Notes under the pieces: generated by a model
Told to the model about the DNA's origin: nothing
Databases searched by the model: none
What the model saw: the letters and a program-made list of their open reading frames with translations, nothing else
Part shown: in pieces, positions 34,954 to 47,473 of the stretch
How positions within the stretch are numbered: position 1 is the stretch's first letter
How the letters are laid out: every line of letters starts with the position of its first letter
Program-made: the position numbers and the translations under genes
Assembly: GCA_001972305.1 (NCBI GenBank)
Contig: BDDD01001378.1
Span: forward strand, 32,703 to 96,702
Reading direction: 5' to 3'
DNA from: Cephalotus follicularis
Taxonomy: Eukaryota; Streptophyta; Magnoliopsida; Oxalidales; Cephalotaceae
Length of the DNA: 64,000 bases

Positions 34954-36507
34954 TGCAGGTCCAATATGGCAACCCAATAGGGGGGGTGAATTGGGTTCTT
35001 AGGCAAAATTAAAACTTTTTTGAATTAGGCACAACAACTAACAATGCAATTTAATAAAGCACAGACGATTGAATAAACATAATTGCAGTAAATAAGAGAG
35101 TGAGGGTTAGAAGATTTTGCAAACATGTTTTAGTGTGGTTTGACCAAACTCTTGCCTACGTCCACTTTTCTTAAGGTCCTCCTTGAGTTTCCACTAAACT
35201 CCTTCTAGTACACTTGATATGGGTTTCAGGTACAAATCAAACACCTTACAAATTCAGAGATTGACCTCAATCACTAGCAAGTAATTCTACCTAGAATTCT
35301 TACTCTCTCACTCTAGGGTATGACTAACCCTGTACAATCGAACTAATATAATGTTGGTTTGTAATCTTGTGTAACTTCTATAAGGTTGGATATAGAATGA
35401 ATATGCTCACAATAACAGCTCAAGGTAACTTTTGCTAAAAACAACAGTAAAGCCCTTTTAATTAAATGGAACTTAATATAAGAGATTGTAGTATGTGTTG
35501 TTATATTTATTTCTTTCTCTTGCCATTTGTTGTTGATCCAAGCTTTCTATTTATAGTGTCTTGTAGGATATAGCCGTTGGAGAAGTCACAGAGCCGTTGG
35601 AATCAATTTGGAAAAGATTGGCTTTAATTCAGCGTTGATAAGATATGACAGATTTCAATCCTTAGATCAAAGCGTCGATGGGTTCTATCAAAGCGTCGCC
35701 GTTTAGATGTTACCGATATGCCTTAATTTGAATTTTCTCATTCTAAGCTTCGACGGTTTGGCAATTTCAACTCTGGGCTTTGCAAAGCGCCGGTGGTCTT
35801 TTTGTAAGCATCGATGCTTAGAGCCTTTGAGAAACTTCCAAAATACTCTGTATTAAGGCGCTGACATTGCCATCTTAACCACTGGCGCCTTTGTCTTTAA
35901 GCGCTGATGGTGTTGAGTAAAGCGTCTCCATTTTATATTGCTTATTCAGACTTCATTCCTTAACCGTTGATGCAGAGTACATTTGCTTTGCCTCTGAGGT
36001 CTGCTGCAACAATCAACGCAGTCTGCTTTGCGATAATCAACTCTGGTATCCTCTAAAAGCTTTGATGTATGACTTCGAGCTTAGAGCTCTTACCTCTGCC
36101 TCTGACCTCTAATCTCTATCTCCGAGGTCTGCCTCGACTTAGGAGCTCTGCCTTCAACTGCCCGAGCTCAGACCTTTGCCACCGAGGTCTGCCTTGGCTT
36201 GTCTGAGGTCTAGCTTGGCATCTCAGGTCTACCATTAATTGTCCGAGGTCTGCCTTTAGCCTCTGAGCTCTACACTTTAGGCCATCCATCTGCTAAAAAA
36301 CAACCATTATATCCACAGCACGATGTATAATCAAACCAGGTCCTTTGCCTAAATTTCAACTAATCAACATCATATCCACTGCACGATGTACAATGAGACC
36401 AGGTCCTTTGCCTGAATTTCAACTTTGATCTCTTGCACATAAACTAAAATTGATTAGTTGCAAATATGTTATCATCAAATTTTAGCATTGAGACTAAAAT
36501 GTCAACA
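34954..36507 (-). mobile_element. 5' LTR of copia element D
   Basis: 1554 bp, starting TGCAGGTCCAATATGG and ending AAATGTCAACA on the plus strand. It is colinear with the 3' LTR at 2944-4430 but retains the outer 32 bp. It carries the decayed GCGTCGACGC array (35660-35930), the GAGGTCTGCC array (35995-36260) and the roughly 60-bp duplication around ATATCCACWGCACGATGTA (36310-36425). Confidence 0.92.
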
Positions 36508-36923
36508 CCTTCTTCAAATAATTTCAATAAAATCCAAATACAAGTCCTATTAACCATTTCCATGCCATTAAAACCGTTTTCAGTTCATCAAATCCATCCA
36601 TTTTCATTTTTCGGTTAAAAACTACCTTTTATACCCTATAATCCCTAAACTCTCTTTACAATCCAAACATTCAATTTCAATCCATAAAAACAATTTCTAT
36701 ATATGCATACATGCGTAAATCATAGCATATTTAGATAAATAAGGTTTCTACCAAAGATTGGAGCTTGTTCCTGGTCTCTAGTTTCAGAAATCAGAGAAAG
36801 AACTCAAGTTCTTGGCTTATGGAGCTCCAATCTTGTGTCAATCAAGTCTTCAATCAATATATACCCAAAATCTCTTATTTTTCTTTTTGATTTGGCAGCT
36901 TTGGGGGCTTATTTGGTGGTTTC

Positions 36924-36967
<44 letters not shown>

Positions 36968-37214
36968 AAAGAAAGAAAAGATAGGGAAAATGAGAGGTTT
37001 ATATGTTTTGGTTTTCTATTTATAGTCTTTACTCTAATATCTACCCCCATGCATATCAAATAACATAAACAGACATAACATCCATTCATATGAGTATTCA
37101 AATACTCTCATACCGTACATCCATATGCACAATCATTTTCATCATATTCGTAATTACCATGCCATGTAATGCAAAATATGCTAAAACAAGTAAGGGTTGT
37201 TTCGGAGCGTTGCA
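36508..37214 (-). mobile_element. Partial 3' LTR of Ty3 element E
   Basis: The plus-strand end TTTCGGAGCGTTGCA is followed by TCCTCCCATCCTTAAAG, the polypurine tract of a minus-strand element. Only about 700 bp remain; the left side is cut off at copia D. It contains a (GA)n tract at 36924-36963. It resembles P1 and P2 in the GCATTTTAGGTAGA...CTACCAAA...GGAGCTTG block. Confidence 0.8.
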
Positions 37215-38015
37215 TCCTCCCATCCTTAAAGAGAATCTATCCTCAGATTCACCGTCAATAACCGTATTCATATCTGTAAGAAAATCCATAACCTTACCTC
37301 TCGGTGTCGCACTTGTATATGTAGCCTTTCCCATGATCATGTTGTACAAGCGAGTATGACCACTCGATGGTTGTTTCCCTCTTGCCTATCCTGTCCCTGT
37401 AGAAGTACTCGATGCACTAGCAGTCTATGCAGGTGGAGTCTGATGTTGTGTCTGTGGTGGCTGATACTGAGGTTGTGCCTGTGATGTAGGCTATAGTAGA
37501 AGTCCTATCAGATTCGGTGACTGTTCCCTACTATCTAGTCTGTGAGGGCAATCTCTATCCATATGTTCTATCTCTCCACAATTCTTGCAACTACCCAAGT
37601 TCCAACGACAGTTGTCAGATGTGTGGTTAGTCCTCTGACAATGCACGCATAGTAGCAGCGCGGACTGCTTCGCTGTATCTGAAAACCTGGACACTCCCTT
37701 ACCCGGCTTCCCAGATCTATTCCCCTTACAGAAAATTCGTGTCCAGTCTCTCCTGCCTGAGGGTTGGGACTGACTCCCACGCCCTCCTGAACCCATCTGG
37801 AAGTCACCTTGGAAGAACCCCTATGGAAACCAAACCGGTGATTCACTCAGTGAGCCACCACTATCGATCTTCATTGACTTCCCTCTAGGAGATCCACTCT
37901 AGTCACTCTGCCATAAGAACTGTGCTGGTCTAGTGCCTGTCTAGATCCTCAACATCCTGAACTCCTCTGATTTGTCCTCAAACTGCTTGGCCCTAGCTGT
38001 ATCATCGGCCATAGT
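37215..38015 (-). pseudogene. gag: gag C-terminal part of E, directly next to the polypurine tract
   Basis: The minus-strand frame from 37796 has two complete zinc knuckles, CVHCQRTNHTSDNC and CKNCGEIEHMDRDC, preceded by basic linker sequence (SGRRDWTRIFCKGN). Stops and frame changes separate it from the upstream gag (MADDTARAKQF near 38010). Between the knuckles and the polypurine tract lie only about 280 bp, with no protease, RT or integrase. E is therefore gag-only, whether by deletion or by design. The gene is interrupted by solo LTR F and resumes at 40814. Confidence 0.85.
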
Positions 38016-38158
38016 TGTCACACCCCGTTTACAATAAACGCAGCATTAAAGCGGTAAAGGCAATTAACAAAAAGAACAGCTCATGCAAAACCCATAAATT
38101 TAAAACTTTTCCAAGCATAACAGTTGCGAAAGCATAAAAGAACATAAGCTGTCAAAAC

Positions 38159-38186
38159 GTAACGTGCGTCCCATACCGCACGCTAC
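38159..38186 (-). other. Conserved LTR hairpin, F copy
   Basis: On the coding strand the arms GTAGCGTGCG and CGCACGTTAC enclose GTATGGGA. Ten pairs form, with one G-U. It lies about 143 nt before the LTR end. Confidence 0.72.
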
Positions 38187-39329
38187 CCAAATACAGGTCA
38201 TAAAAGTTAATCGCCCATAAAACGGAGCGTGAACGATACAGTACAAGTTTGAATTCTTTTAAGAACAGAACCAATATAACAGTACAACTCAAAAGCAAAA
38301 CCACTACAGGTTTGATGCACAACAGGAGAAGTAAAAAGAAGAAAGCAACAACTGGATCACCGCCCATGTCCGTCTAGCCAGTCCACGCATCAATCTGAAA
38401 AGTAGGGGGTTAGCCGTTGTCCTCACTTGGCTAAAGCATAACAGCAGCTCGGGATTAAAATCAATGCATGTCATGATATGAATGCATTAATGATGCAGTA
38501 CAGTGGAGACCCAGTTTATACATATATATGAAAAATTATATATATTTATCAGTATGGTAATCACCAGTATTACATATATAAAATTATGCGTAAGCAGTAA
38601 CAGTACAATAGTAACCCGGCCAGGGCTACGTCAACAATCATAGTAATGTCCGTGCAGGACCAACAAGCAGTACAGGATGTCCACATAGGACTACAACAGG
38701 CAGGATGTCCACATAGGACTACAACAGGCAGTATGTGTAGCGCCGCCAACTCCTGGCCCCACGCTACACTCCCACTCCGGCCCCTACATCAGGCAACCGA
38801 GCGAGGCAACAGTACAGTGAGTTACCCAGCCATACTCCTGGCCCCTAGGTCAACCCTCCACTAGTCGGCGCTGGCAGTCCCCGCCATGCAACTAGTGGTT
38901 CAAGCACAATCACATAGTAATTCACAGAGCAACCAATGAATTCAGGTAGTACGGTACAGTAAACAGTAGTGATCGATTTGATCCACATCAGTCAGGTTAT
39001 TTCCAAAATGTTTACAAAAGTGACACATTTGAAATATACATTTCCCATAGAAAATATCATCAATCAGTTTTTAGTAGTGTAAAATGTTTACCAGTTCAGT
39101 CAAAAATATGTTTGTTTAACCAAAACGTATTTCACACTTAAAACAACATATTCTCAGCTCCTATATGCATTTCTATGGTAACAATACTTAGAAATTATAA
39201 ACCAATTTCAAACAGTTAAGAACAGACAGTAAAACAGTACATATGTGATGCACACAAATGCGCAAATGCACTCAAACAGGAATCGGGATCGTTCCGTATC
39301 GTAAGGCGAAGAAAACCCCAAACAGCAGA

Positions 39330-39735
39330 GAAGACGTCGACGCCTTTCCAAATGGCGTCGATGTCATTTCCAACAGCCATCGATGTTCAAGTCGTAGAGT
39401 CGGCGCAATTCACAGAAGAAGGCGTCATTGTCCAAAACATACGCGTCGACGTTCAAAGTCTGGGAACTCAAAACGACAGCGCACTTGTAATGGCGTCGAC
39501 GTCTAACTAAAAGGCGTCGATGCCTTTTTCAACAAAAACCAGGTAAGCAGCCTGGGTGTCGATGTCTTCCCAAGGTCATCGATCCCTCTCAGTCAGTGAC
39601 GAGGTAAAACTTAAAATACGTCGATGTCATTTAAACGAAGTCGACGTTTTAGGGTCTGGATCCTCAAAACGACAGTGTATCACATAATAGCGTCGACGTT
39701 ATTCTAAAAGAAGTCGACGTCATTCCAACAGTGGT
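39330..39735. repeat. Distal ACGTCGACGT array of F
   Basis: About fourteen words such as GACGTCGACGCC, GGCGTCGATGTC, GGCGTCGACGTC and AAGTCGACGTCATT, 20-35 bp apart. The proximal array at 40499-40640 has a perfect 16-bp palindrome, AAGACGTCGACGTCTT, at 40499-40514. Confidence 0.88.
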
Positions 39736-40813
39736 CGTCTTCTACCTCACGACTTATCAAACAGTGGCTTTAACAACCCACAATCATGCATAACAACTGG
39801 TATTCACAGCAAGAAACCAACATGTAGATACTATAACACATCTAGCATATCATAGCATCAACCCAGTAACAGTATCAACCCAAGAATCATGCATTTTTAT
39901 ACATTCAGAATTCATAAACCATGCATGAATATTAAGCTCGAATTTACAGTATGGCTTTCCCCTACCTCTTGTCCCACGTTAGGAACAGGAAAGTCCACCC
40001 CTTTTTGTATCCAACAGGTCACAGCAACCCCCCCAAGGTTCGTCCCGAAGCTGCACTAGTGGCTCCAAGCTCCAGGGTCCAAGCTTCCAAGCTTCAAAGT
40101 AAGGTTCAACAATGGTGGTATTCTCTCCTTACTCTCTGTTTCCTTACACAAGTGTTTTAGCCAACCCAGGGATGAATAAGGAGGTGTTTTATGCAGGTAA
40201 GTCCTCTCTCATCCCTCTCAAATACATTGCATGTACCAACAGCCCCATATTCCTCTTCTCCCTCTTTCCCAAATCTGACCCGTTTGTTTTTGCAGGAGCA
40301 GGCATTGAAGGTGGCACCATGGCCTGCATGCACTCCCATGTGTCATTCCTCTCCTTCCACTCTGATACATGCATGACTGATATCAACTATCATGCCCAAC
40401 ACGTCTCTAACATGCACCAAGGCGCCTGCAAAAGGCCTCCACCTGATACCCCCTTGCACGTTTTCTGTCAGAAGGTAACATGCAAGACATTTGAACTTAA
40501 GACGTCGACGTCTTTCCAAAGGCGTCGATGTCTTTGGTCCCGATCGAGGTGCATGTGCATGCAGTTACGTGCAACACTCTGTCACAAAGGCGTCGACGTG
40601 TTTCATAAAGGAGTCGACGTCTTTCTGCCAAGACAGCGTCGTTTTAGCCCTTAACAACATTCTTTTGACATTAAACATCAAAGTTTCAATATAAGAAGGA
40701 TTTGGAAAACATCACCAAATTCGGAAAATCCATCCTTTTATTAATTCCACAATTTAAGAGTACAAATACTTTGTGAAATAATAATACATGGAAATCTCGG
40801 GCGTTACAATAGT

Positions 40814-41454
40814 CCTCAAGTCTTGTACGACAAACTGACTCCTCAGTTCTATTTTTAAACTCTGTAAAAACTTCTTTGCTTTCCATGTCTGTCCTTGCAC
40901 TAATTACTGAGTCGACTGGGACAGCTCCATAAAAATGCTCTCGTACTGAGCAACTGTCATGTCCCCTTATGTCAAGTTAGCAAACTCCGGTTCTCTCTAG
41001 TCTTTGATGTCCTTGGGATAGAACCGACGGTTTGAACGCTATCACAAAAGCATCCCAAGTCCTCGGTGTCTCATTAAGTTCCCATGAAGCCTGTACCATC
41101 GCCCACCAATGTTCTGCCTCTCCTTGAAGCATGTAAAATGCTAAGGAGAGCTTCTGCTCATCTGTACTTTTCGTAACTATGAAGATCTTTTCCATATGAA
41201 GAAGCCACTACTCAGGTGCTATCGGATCCATCTCTCCTTTGAAAGCTGGAGGATGTAACTCCATAAACCTTGAAGACGTTCCTCCCTTGCATTCCCTGTC
41301 ATCAACTGTTCATTCATTCTTACCATAGCTGCAAACATATCTCTCCAATTAGTATGATCATCTGCAGGAGGTGGAGCATTTTCATCAAAAGCCAGTGCTT
41401 GATCCTCATGCATTGATTTATCTTCATTTCCCAAACCATCCTTCCGTGTACCTT
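40814..41454 (-). pseudogene. gag: gag N-terminal half of E
   Basis: The minus-strand frame from 41449 reads a charged N-terminal segment (NEDKSMHEDQALAF). The frame at 41195-40977 gives the Retrotrans_gag core (EQKLSLAFYMLQGEAEHWW). A frameshift near 41270 and stops near 41210 and 40975 break it. Its first codons lie across solo LTR H at 47479-47514, and its C-terminal part lies across F at 38015. It is a different gag from those of B and C, in which QGDMTVA follows the WW region. Confidence 0.85.
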
Positions 41455-41504
41455 TGTAATAACCGTAATTTGCAATTCGTGTATATTGTACTCTTGATGA
41501 ATAA

Positions 41505-44500
41505 TGTAACACTCCGTGTTATATTTCGGAGTATGCAATTTATGTGTTCATGCCTTGTATAATAATTATGGACTTTTGGTGATTTATTTAAGGTATGCAT
41601 TAGTTTATTTGGACTTTATTGATTTGGGGTATAGTGTATACCCATATTTTTTTTTAAATCCAACCCTTTAATTTTTCTTCTTATCATTTAGGTCCAAATT
41701 CATTAATCAAGGCCTAGCCCATTATTCTCCAAGTCTTCATTATTCTAGCAATTCTCTACTTATACATAACAATATTTGTTAGTCTTTTGGGTCTTCAATG
41801 AATCTTCTGCTGCTGAAATAATGACCCAATTAAGGCCCAAATTAATTGTTTTCTTTAGACAAATCAGGCCCCCTGTACAAGCTTCTCCTACACTCTAGAG
41901 CTCTCCAGCCATTGGTTTGTATAGGAAGCTAACATAGTGCATTACGGTTTGACACTTCTCTTCTCCCTTGAGCACCATGACTCTCTCTTCCTGCAAGCTC
42001 AATTATTTCCACCCGTTGGCATATATTGGTAGGCATCATAGTGATTTTTGGTTAGCATTTCTTTTCTTCTCTTTAGCGCTGTGACGCATTGCTCTCTCTT
42101 CAAAGCTTAAGTTCTTCAACAATTTTCTCCAAGTTCAAGTTTATAACTACATCCTTCCTCACCTTTCTAGAGATTGGTAAGTTCTTCTAACCTTATTGTT
42201 AGAAGTAAGTAATTTAGTTGTTGTTTTTCATGAAGCATTCGGGTTGTTGAAATTGAGCATGAGGTTAGAGGTTTATCTTCTCATTATTGACAGTTTGTTC
42301 ATGTAATTTGGAGTATGTTAATTTAGTTCAATTGTGTTTCCTTTCTCTTTAAATTTAAGCTGTTGTAAGGTTATAGGAAGGTTGAGTAATTCTATGTGTT
42401 AAAAAGTGTTGAGTTGGTGTTAGTGAATGGAGGTTTATTTGATAATATATACTGCTGCTTATAGGGAATTTTCGGTTATATAGGTGTTGTGGGTAAGTAA
42501 TTTGTTTAATGAAATTTATGGTATATTGAATGATAATGTATGGTGAAGTTTCAGCCAGGCTAAGGAATTCATAGATTTTGTTATCGTATGTATGGAGTTG
42601 ATGGTATAGGGGTAAATAAAAAGGATGGTATATCCTTTTATTGTCGGTTGTAAGAAAGAACGGGATGCATGTTATGAAATATAAGGAAATTCTTGTTTGT
42701 GTATATCTAGTGGATAATGAAACAAAAATTTGTCTTATGAGGAGAGATTATGATAGGATTTATTGTAAGTGTTAAGGATAGAAAAGAATCGAGTAATGAC
42801 GACATCTAAAAGCATAAAGTAAATCTCACGTGCATTTCACGCGTTCCATATGCATAAGCTTTTAAAAAAAATGTGATTAATGACGAGTCTCTAATGCGAT
42901 GACATTGTAGACGTGGATCCCGTAACTAATCCAGATTCTCGACGGGCTAGTCCGCGATAGCCGATTCAGTAAATGTGTGAGTGAGACATTCCCTTCCTTT
43001 ATTTTACTTTGAGATTCCTGTTTATTACATGTGCCCTATTGTTTGCTTTATATCATGAGTTCGGTCGGGATTTGTATGCCCGATCCGTCTTTGGTATTTT
43101 ATATTTCTTGGCTTGATATGATTTTGAGTAAGTCAGACCCTGATTCTGGGTGATTAGTTCACCTTCTTACATTGTGTTACATTGTGATTTTGCTGTGATA
43201 CTTGCTTTCTACTCTGATGCTGGTACTTTGTGACTTATCATTCATGTATCGGTCAAGGGTGGGGAGTACGTACGAGCCACAACTCTCCTTAACAGGCCCA
43301 TTGGTCTATGATGGGATGTTATGTGGGAATTTCCCCCGGGTATCCATAACCTGGATCTGCAGTATACTATTGCCTATGATTGTTAACTGAGTGTGAGTGC
43401 AGCAGAGCTCTGTTACTCACCTTTGGATTGCATTTGATGTTCTGATGTTGTATTTGCTTCTCGGCGAGGGTGGGGTGTATGTAGAGGACACGTAGGGCCC
43501 TCGTGCGAGGTATGGATGTTATGTTTACCATAGGCACTCTGCACCGATGTATGAAGGATATGTGCACGTTCTGTAGCCTACTGGTATGTGATTTTTGTTA
43601 CAATGGTTTATAGGAGATAGTTTAGCACGTATTCCCCTAGAACGAGGGTGGGGTGCGTGTCGTGACACGTAGGCCCCTTAGACAGGGTGTGTTGCGTGCA
43701 GCATAGTAGGCCCCTCGGTGAAGGTGGGGTGCGTGCGGAGTCGCGTAGGCCCCTTGTCGAGGGTGGGGTGCTACGCCGTAGGCCAGTAGTGGGCTGACCA
43801 GAGATGATGAGCTTCTATTTGCACCAGTATCTCTGGATATTTATTATCTTTATGGGCACATTGCTTGATGCACATTTCTTTATTCATGATTGTTGATCTT
43901 ATTTATGAGTCTTGATTTATTTTCTGGTTGATCCTGTTATATTCAGATGGTATTTATTCTAATATTGCTGTTTCATTCAGCGGATGACCAGACTTTTGTT
44001 TTGAGCTTATAGTCCAGTTTCAATTATTGTATTTTCAGTGTCAATATGGAGTTGTTAGTTTTCATTATTAAAACCTTGTTCTTGAATATGTCTTTTTGAG
44101 CATTGATTCTTCTATATTATGGTCTATATTTCTTTCAGCGCATCCGGTTGTTTGATGGATGCACCAGGGAATGCTTTGTTCTCACTCACTAGTCATTTGG
44201 ACTAACCCCCTTATATTTTATTTCAGTTGAGGCAACAGTGGACGATCCAGTTGATCCACCAGTCCAATAGTAGCAAGTTGGAGGTAGACCACAGGCCCAT
44301 GCACCTCCTACTGGCAGTCATAGCCAGCCTCACATGCATACATCGGGCATTTTGGGATATTTTGCTTATGTTTATATGCATGAATGTTAATAGATAATGG
44401 ATAGTAGATTATTTTGAGGAGTTGTTTATTATATTATGATTATGATGTTTCAGGCATGTTTTTGATAAGCCTGTGATTAATAGATTTAAAATGAACTGCT

Positions 44501-44941
44501 GATTCCTCCCTCGGGAGTGTGATACATATATAAATTATGATTTTCTTACAAGTGAAAAAATTTGGGAAATGTCCATTTTTAAGGGGAACTCTTGCAGTTT
44601 TTTTGCAGAAATTTCATCCTATTAAAATGGACAAATATATAAATATATCATCATGATTATGAGTTTAAAAAGAATTATTGAATTGAAATGAGGTTAATAG
44701 GATTAAGGAGGTCGGGAATGGAATTAAATGATGAATCTTGAGGTAATATATTATAATAACAAAGGTTGAATATTGTTAAACATGATAGAAGTAGACTAAA
44801 GGTTAGAATACTATAGGAACTCTACTATTAAACGTGCTCAGATGAAAGAAATTTTAAGATGCGTGACCTCTTGGGAGGTTAGTCTTTTATAAGGCACGGC
44901 TTGTCGGTTAGGGTTACGGATAAAAGGGATGGGTCGTGTCA
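41505..44941 (+). mobile_element. Solo LTR G nested in H
   Basis: Starts TGTAACACTCCG and ends GGGTCGTGTCA, with TSD AATAA at 41500-41504 and 44942-44946. It is 3437 bp with no coding interior. Removing it restores the B-like order of H (TGTATATTG... then AATAAAATATGC). TCATTTGGACTAACCCCCTTA at about 44195, similar to the GGACAAAGGCTAACCCC block, suggests plus orientation. No GTCGAC array or hairpin was found in it. Confidence 0.9.
43460..43790. repeat. GAGGGTGGGGTGCGTG...CGTAGGCCCC minisatellite in G
   Basis: Four close units of about 35-40 bp at 43640-43790 share GAGGGTGGGGTGCGTG and GTAGGCCCCT. An outlying unit starts near 43464. The array is GC-rich in otherwise AT-rich DNA. Confidence 0.85.
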
Positions 44942-47322
44942 AATAAAATATGCACTTAGATTGAATTTTAATGTCCAATTGTTATATGAATTGTGATTAT
45001 GGTTTTAATTGAGGGAATAAGCTTAAGTAACCAAAAATCAGTCACCTACAGCCGATTGTCATAGGGTAACAGTCGACTGCCTAGTTTATGAAAGAACAGC
45101 TGACTGTCACAAGGGAACAGTCGACTGGTTGATTCTTGGAGTGGACAGTCAACTGCCAAGTAAATACAGTCGACTGGTGAAGCACAGGACAAGTGTATGT
45201 GCATGGCGCGAGACAGAGCAGAGGCGTGGCATGCAATGGACAGGTGTTGTATGCATGTCACTGGTTGTATCAACATGCAAGAGTGATGTCTTGCATGTTC
45301 TCTATTCCTTCTGCAGACCTGCAACCTGCAAAAAAAAAGTGAGAAAGAACAAAAGAAAGAAAGGTGCATGTGAGAGAGAGAGAGAGAGATAAAGGAGAAG
45401 GCTGAATTAATGGGATCTGACGAGTTCTAAGGTTTTTAAAACCTCTATATCAGCTGTGAGAGTTGAATGTGAGTGTTAGAAATCACTGAGGAAATAGAGG
45501 AACTCTTGCTGAAGGAATTCTTAGAGTGCATGTTGAAGGCTTGAGTTCAAAGAGATTTTGAAGCTTTGATTTCCTGGTAAGTCACCAGTCCGAGTTATAC
45601 TAATATTGAGGTTGTTAGTGAAGTAAACATAATGATGTTATATATATATATATATATTCACTGTTAAATGAGTTAGAATAACAAAGTCGGGAATTGAAGT
45701 GTTCATGAGAATTAAGGCTTAGAGATCAGTGTTAAGATTATTGAGTCAATTTCGGTACTGGTTATAGCTAATCAAACCTATACGGCTACTGATTTCGTTC
45801 TGTTAACATGTAAAGCTAGACTAAACTCCTGGAACTTGAAATTGGTGGAGATTGTTGGAGTTGGACATAAAGAGAGAAATCAACTCAATTTGATTTCGGG
45901 ATAGCATTTGAGGTAGGGGTATTGACATGTTTTAGAAGATATGATATGTATAGCATGTCTGGATAAATTCTCTGTGATTGCATGTTATTATTTTGGTTTG
46001 ATTTGGAAGTTGTACATGCATACTCTGCTTTGATTAAACTGCTGCCTGACATTTCTAGACAAAAACAGTCGACTGTTTAACCTAACAATCGACTGCTCAA
46101 TGTAAACAGTCGACTGCTAAGGACAAACAGTCGACTGCTTAATGAAAACAGCCGGCTATTCTTATGAACAGCAGACTGTTAAGTGGCAAATTACTGATAT
46201 TACCTGTTGTTAGGCTTTAAATTGTATGCAATCACCCTGGCCTCAACATGGGATGATTGTAATAGTCAACCATGGCCTTATGTAGTTACCTTACAGAAAG
46301 TAAATAACTTATGCACTCCTTGCGAGAGTTTTGCAAGAATGATTAGGGTATACTAACATCTTGGTTGAACCCTTGAATTGTGATTGTTCCGCTACTGTCT
46401 AATGATGCTGCTATAGATACTGTATAGCTATTAAGTGTTCATAAATAATATTGTTACACTTAATATTAATGATTGAACCACCTAGTGCTATAAGCACAAA
46501 TATGGATTTTCTTCTTATTGTTTTCAAAATGAAAACTTATTGTCTAATGATTTACTGATTTTCCTCCATTGAGAGGCACAACTAGTGTATTGAATACCGT
46601 TTCCTCCAACGAGAGGTACGGTTATTGAACTGTTAAATGTTTCTAAAAGAAACAACTACTATATTGCATATTATCGATATATGAAATGTTGCTATTGAAT
46701 TGATTGAGTTGTTTGTCTATGTTATTGTTGTTAGTCGAGTGATAGGAGACATCACTGCCTAGGGGGTGGTCCTATGTGCCAGGAGTTGGCTAGAGCTTCC
46801 ACCACACTTATCTGCAATACAGATCCTGATTGTTACATGCCCACTAAATGCTGGTAGAATTGACCTGATCTATCACCTTCGGAGTGTAGGGTGGTAGTTA
46901 GGTGGTGCGCAGTTGGTGCTAGGAGTTAGCGACATGTGACACTGAAACCATTGTATTGATTGATTTTACCCTTGTGCGGTATTCTTGAATTGTATTGTCT
47001 ATGGCCACTTGGCATGATTGCTCACAAATATTGGAATACTTATTTACATATGTTATTTCAAAAATAAACTCTCATACATGTTTACATTTATATATTCTTT
47101 CTCATGTTGTATTCCTACTTAGCCAAGTGAGGACAAAGGCTAACCCCTAGAATTTCAGATTGACGAAGATGTTGGTCAAGTGCTGCTGAAGCTTTATTGG
47201 AGAGCTTCTATCTTGTTTAAGGTTGTTATTTACTATGTCTTGTATTGAAATGAACGATCATACTCTTTTGTTGTTATTTTACATTTCCAATATGTAAAAG
47301 AATAATTGTTGGTATTGTATAA

Positions 47323-47344
47323 GCACGTAGTATGGGCTGCGTGC
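47323..47344 (+). other. Conserved LTR hairpin, H copy
   Basis: Identical to the B copies: arms GCACGTA and TGCGTGC, loop GTATGGGC. It lies 129 nt before the LTR end. Confidence 0.7.
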
Positions 47345-47473
47345 GGATAATTTTATAATCCAGCAATGAAATGCTTCCGCTTATGTTAATGAATGTTGAT
47401 TAATGTTGAATGATGGATTATTATTATAACTGATATCTCCATATATGTTGTCTTGTGGAAATGGGGTGTGACA

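Larger units (their letters stand above)
2944..36507 (-). mobile_element. Element D: Ty1/copia, SIRE/Maximus-like, split by nested Ty3 elements
   Basis: Reading the minus strand from right to left: 5' LTR 34954-36507, PBS 34943-34951, gag 33877-34897, integrase down to 32369, then (after removing A, 6397-32363, and one TGAAG copy) RT and RNase H 6391-4745, polypurine tracts, and 3' LTR 4430-2944. The gag-IN-RT-RNase H order is diagnostic for copia. LTRs of about 1.5 kb, a GGGGGAGA polypurine tract and LTR ends in TGTTGACATTTT fit SIRE/Maximus. Frameshifts and stops are present in every domain. The outer end of the 3' LTR is missing, so D has no readable TSD. D is the oldest layer of the nest. 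Confidence 0.93.
38016..40808 (-). mobile_element. Solo LTR F (Ty3) inside E gag
   Basis: Starts TGTCACACCCCG, ends CTCGGGCGTTACA, with exact TSD ATAGT at 38011-38015 and 40809-40813. At 2793 bp with no interior, it is what recombination between two LTRs leaves. Orientation is from GTTAGCCGTTGTCCTCACTTGG (about 38409) and the hairpin at 38159-38186. Arrays at 39330-39735 and 40499-40640 use the word AAGACGTCGACGTCTT. Confidence 0.95.
41455..47473 (+). mobile_element. Solo LTR H (related to B LTRs), split by G
   Basis: Starts TGTAATAACCGTAATTTG and ends ATGGGGTGTGACA, very like the B LTRs. TSD ACCTT lies at 41450-41454 and 47474-47478. Without G and its extra TSD copy it is about 2577 bp. It has the proximal array (45048-45175), a (GA)n tract (45369-45388), TTTGAGGTAGGGG at 45907, the distal array (46063-46190) with the perfect 16-bp palindrome AAACAGTCGACTGTTT at 46063-46078, GTGAGGACAAAGGCTAACCCC at 47127-47147, and a hairpin at 47323-47344. 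Confidence 0.94.

Noticed and set aside
40112..40654. 180-residue plus-strand open frame
   Set aside because: It lies antisense within solo LTR F, overlaps the proximal motif array, and shows no recognisable domain.
41505..44526. Alternative end of solo LTR G at CGGGAGTGTGATACA
   Set aside because: It resembles an inverted end, but the next bases (TATAT) do not match AATAA on the left. The end at 44941 gives an exact TSD.
36508..44526. LTR G as the 5' LTR of element E
   Set aside because: Its ends do not match the remaining E LTR end (CGGAGCGTTGCA), and it has its own TSD inside H.
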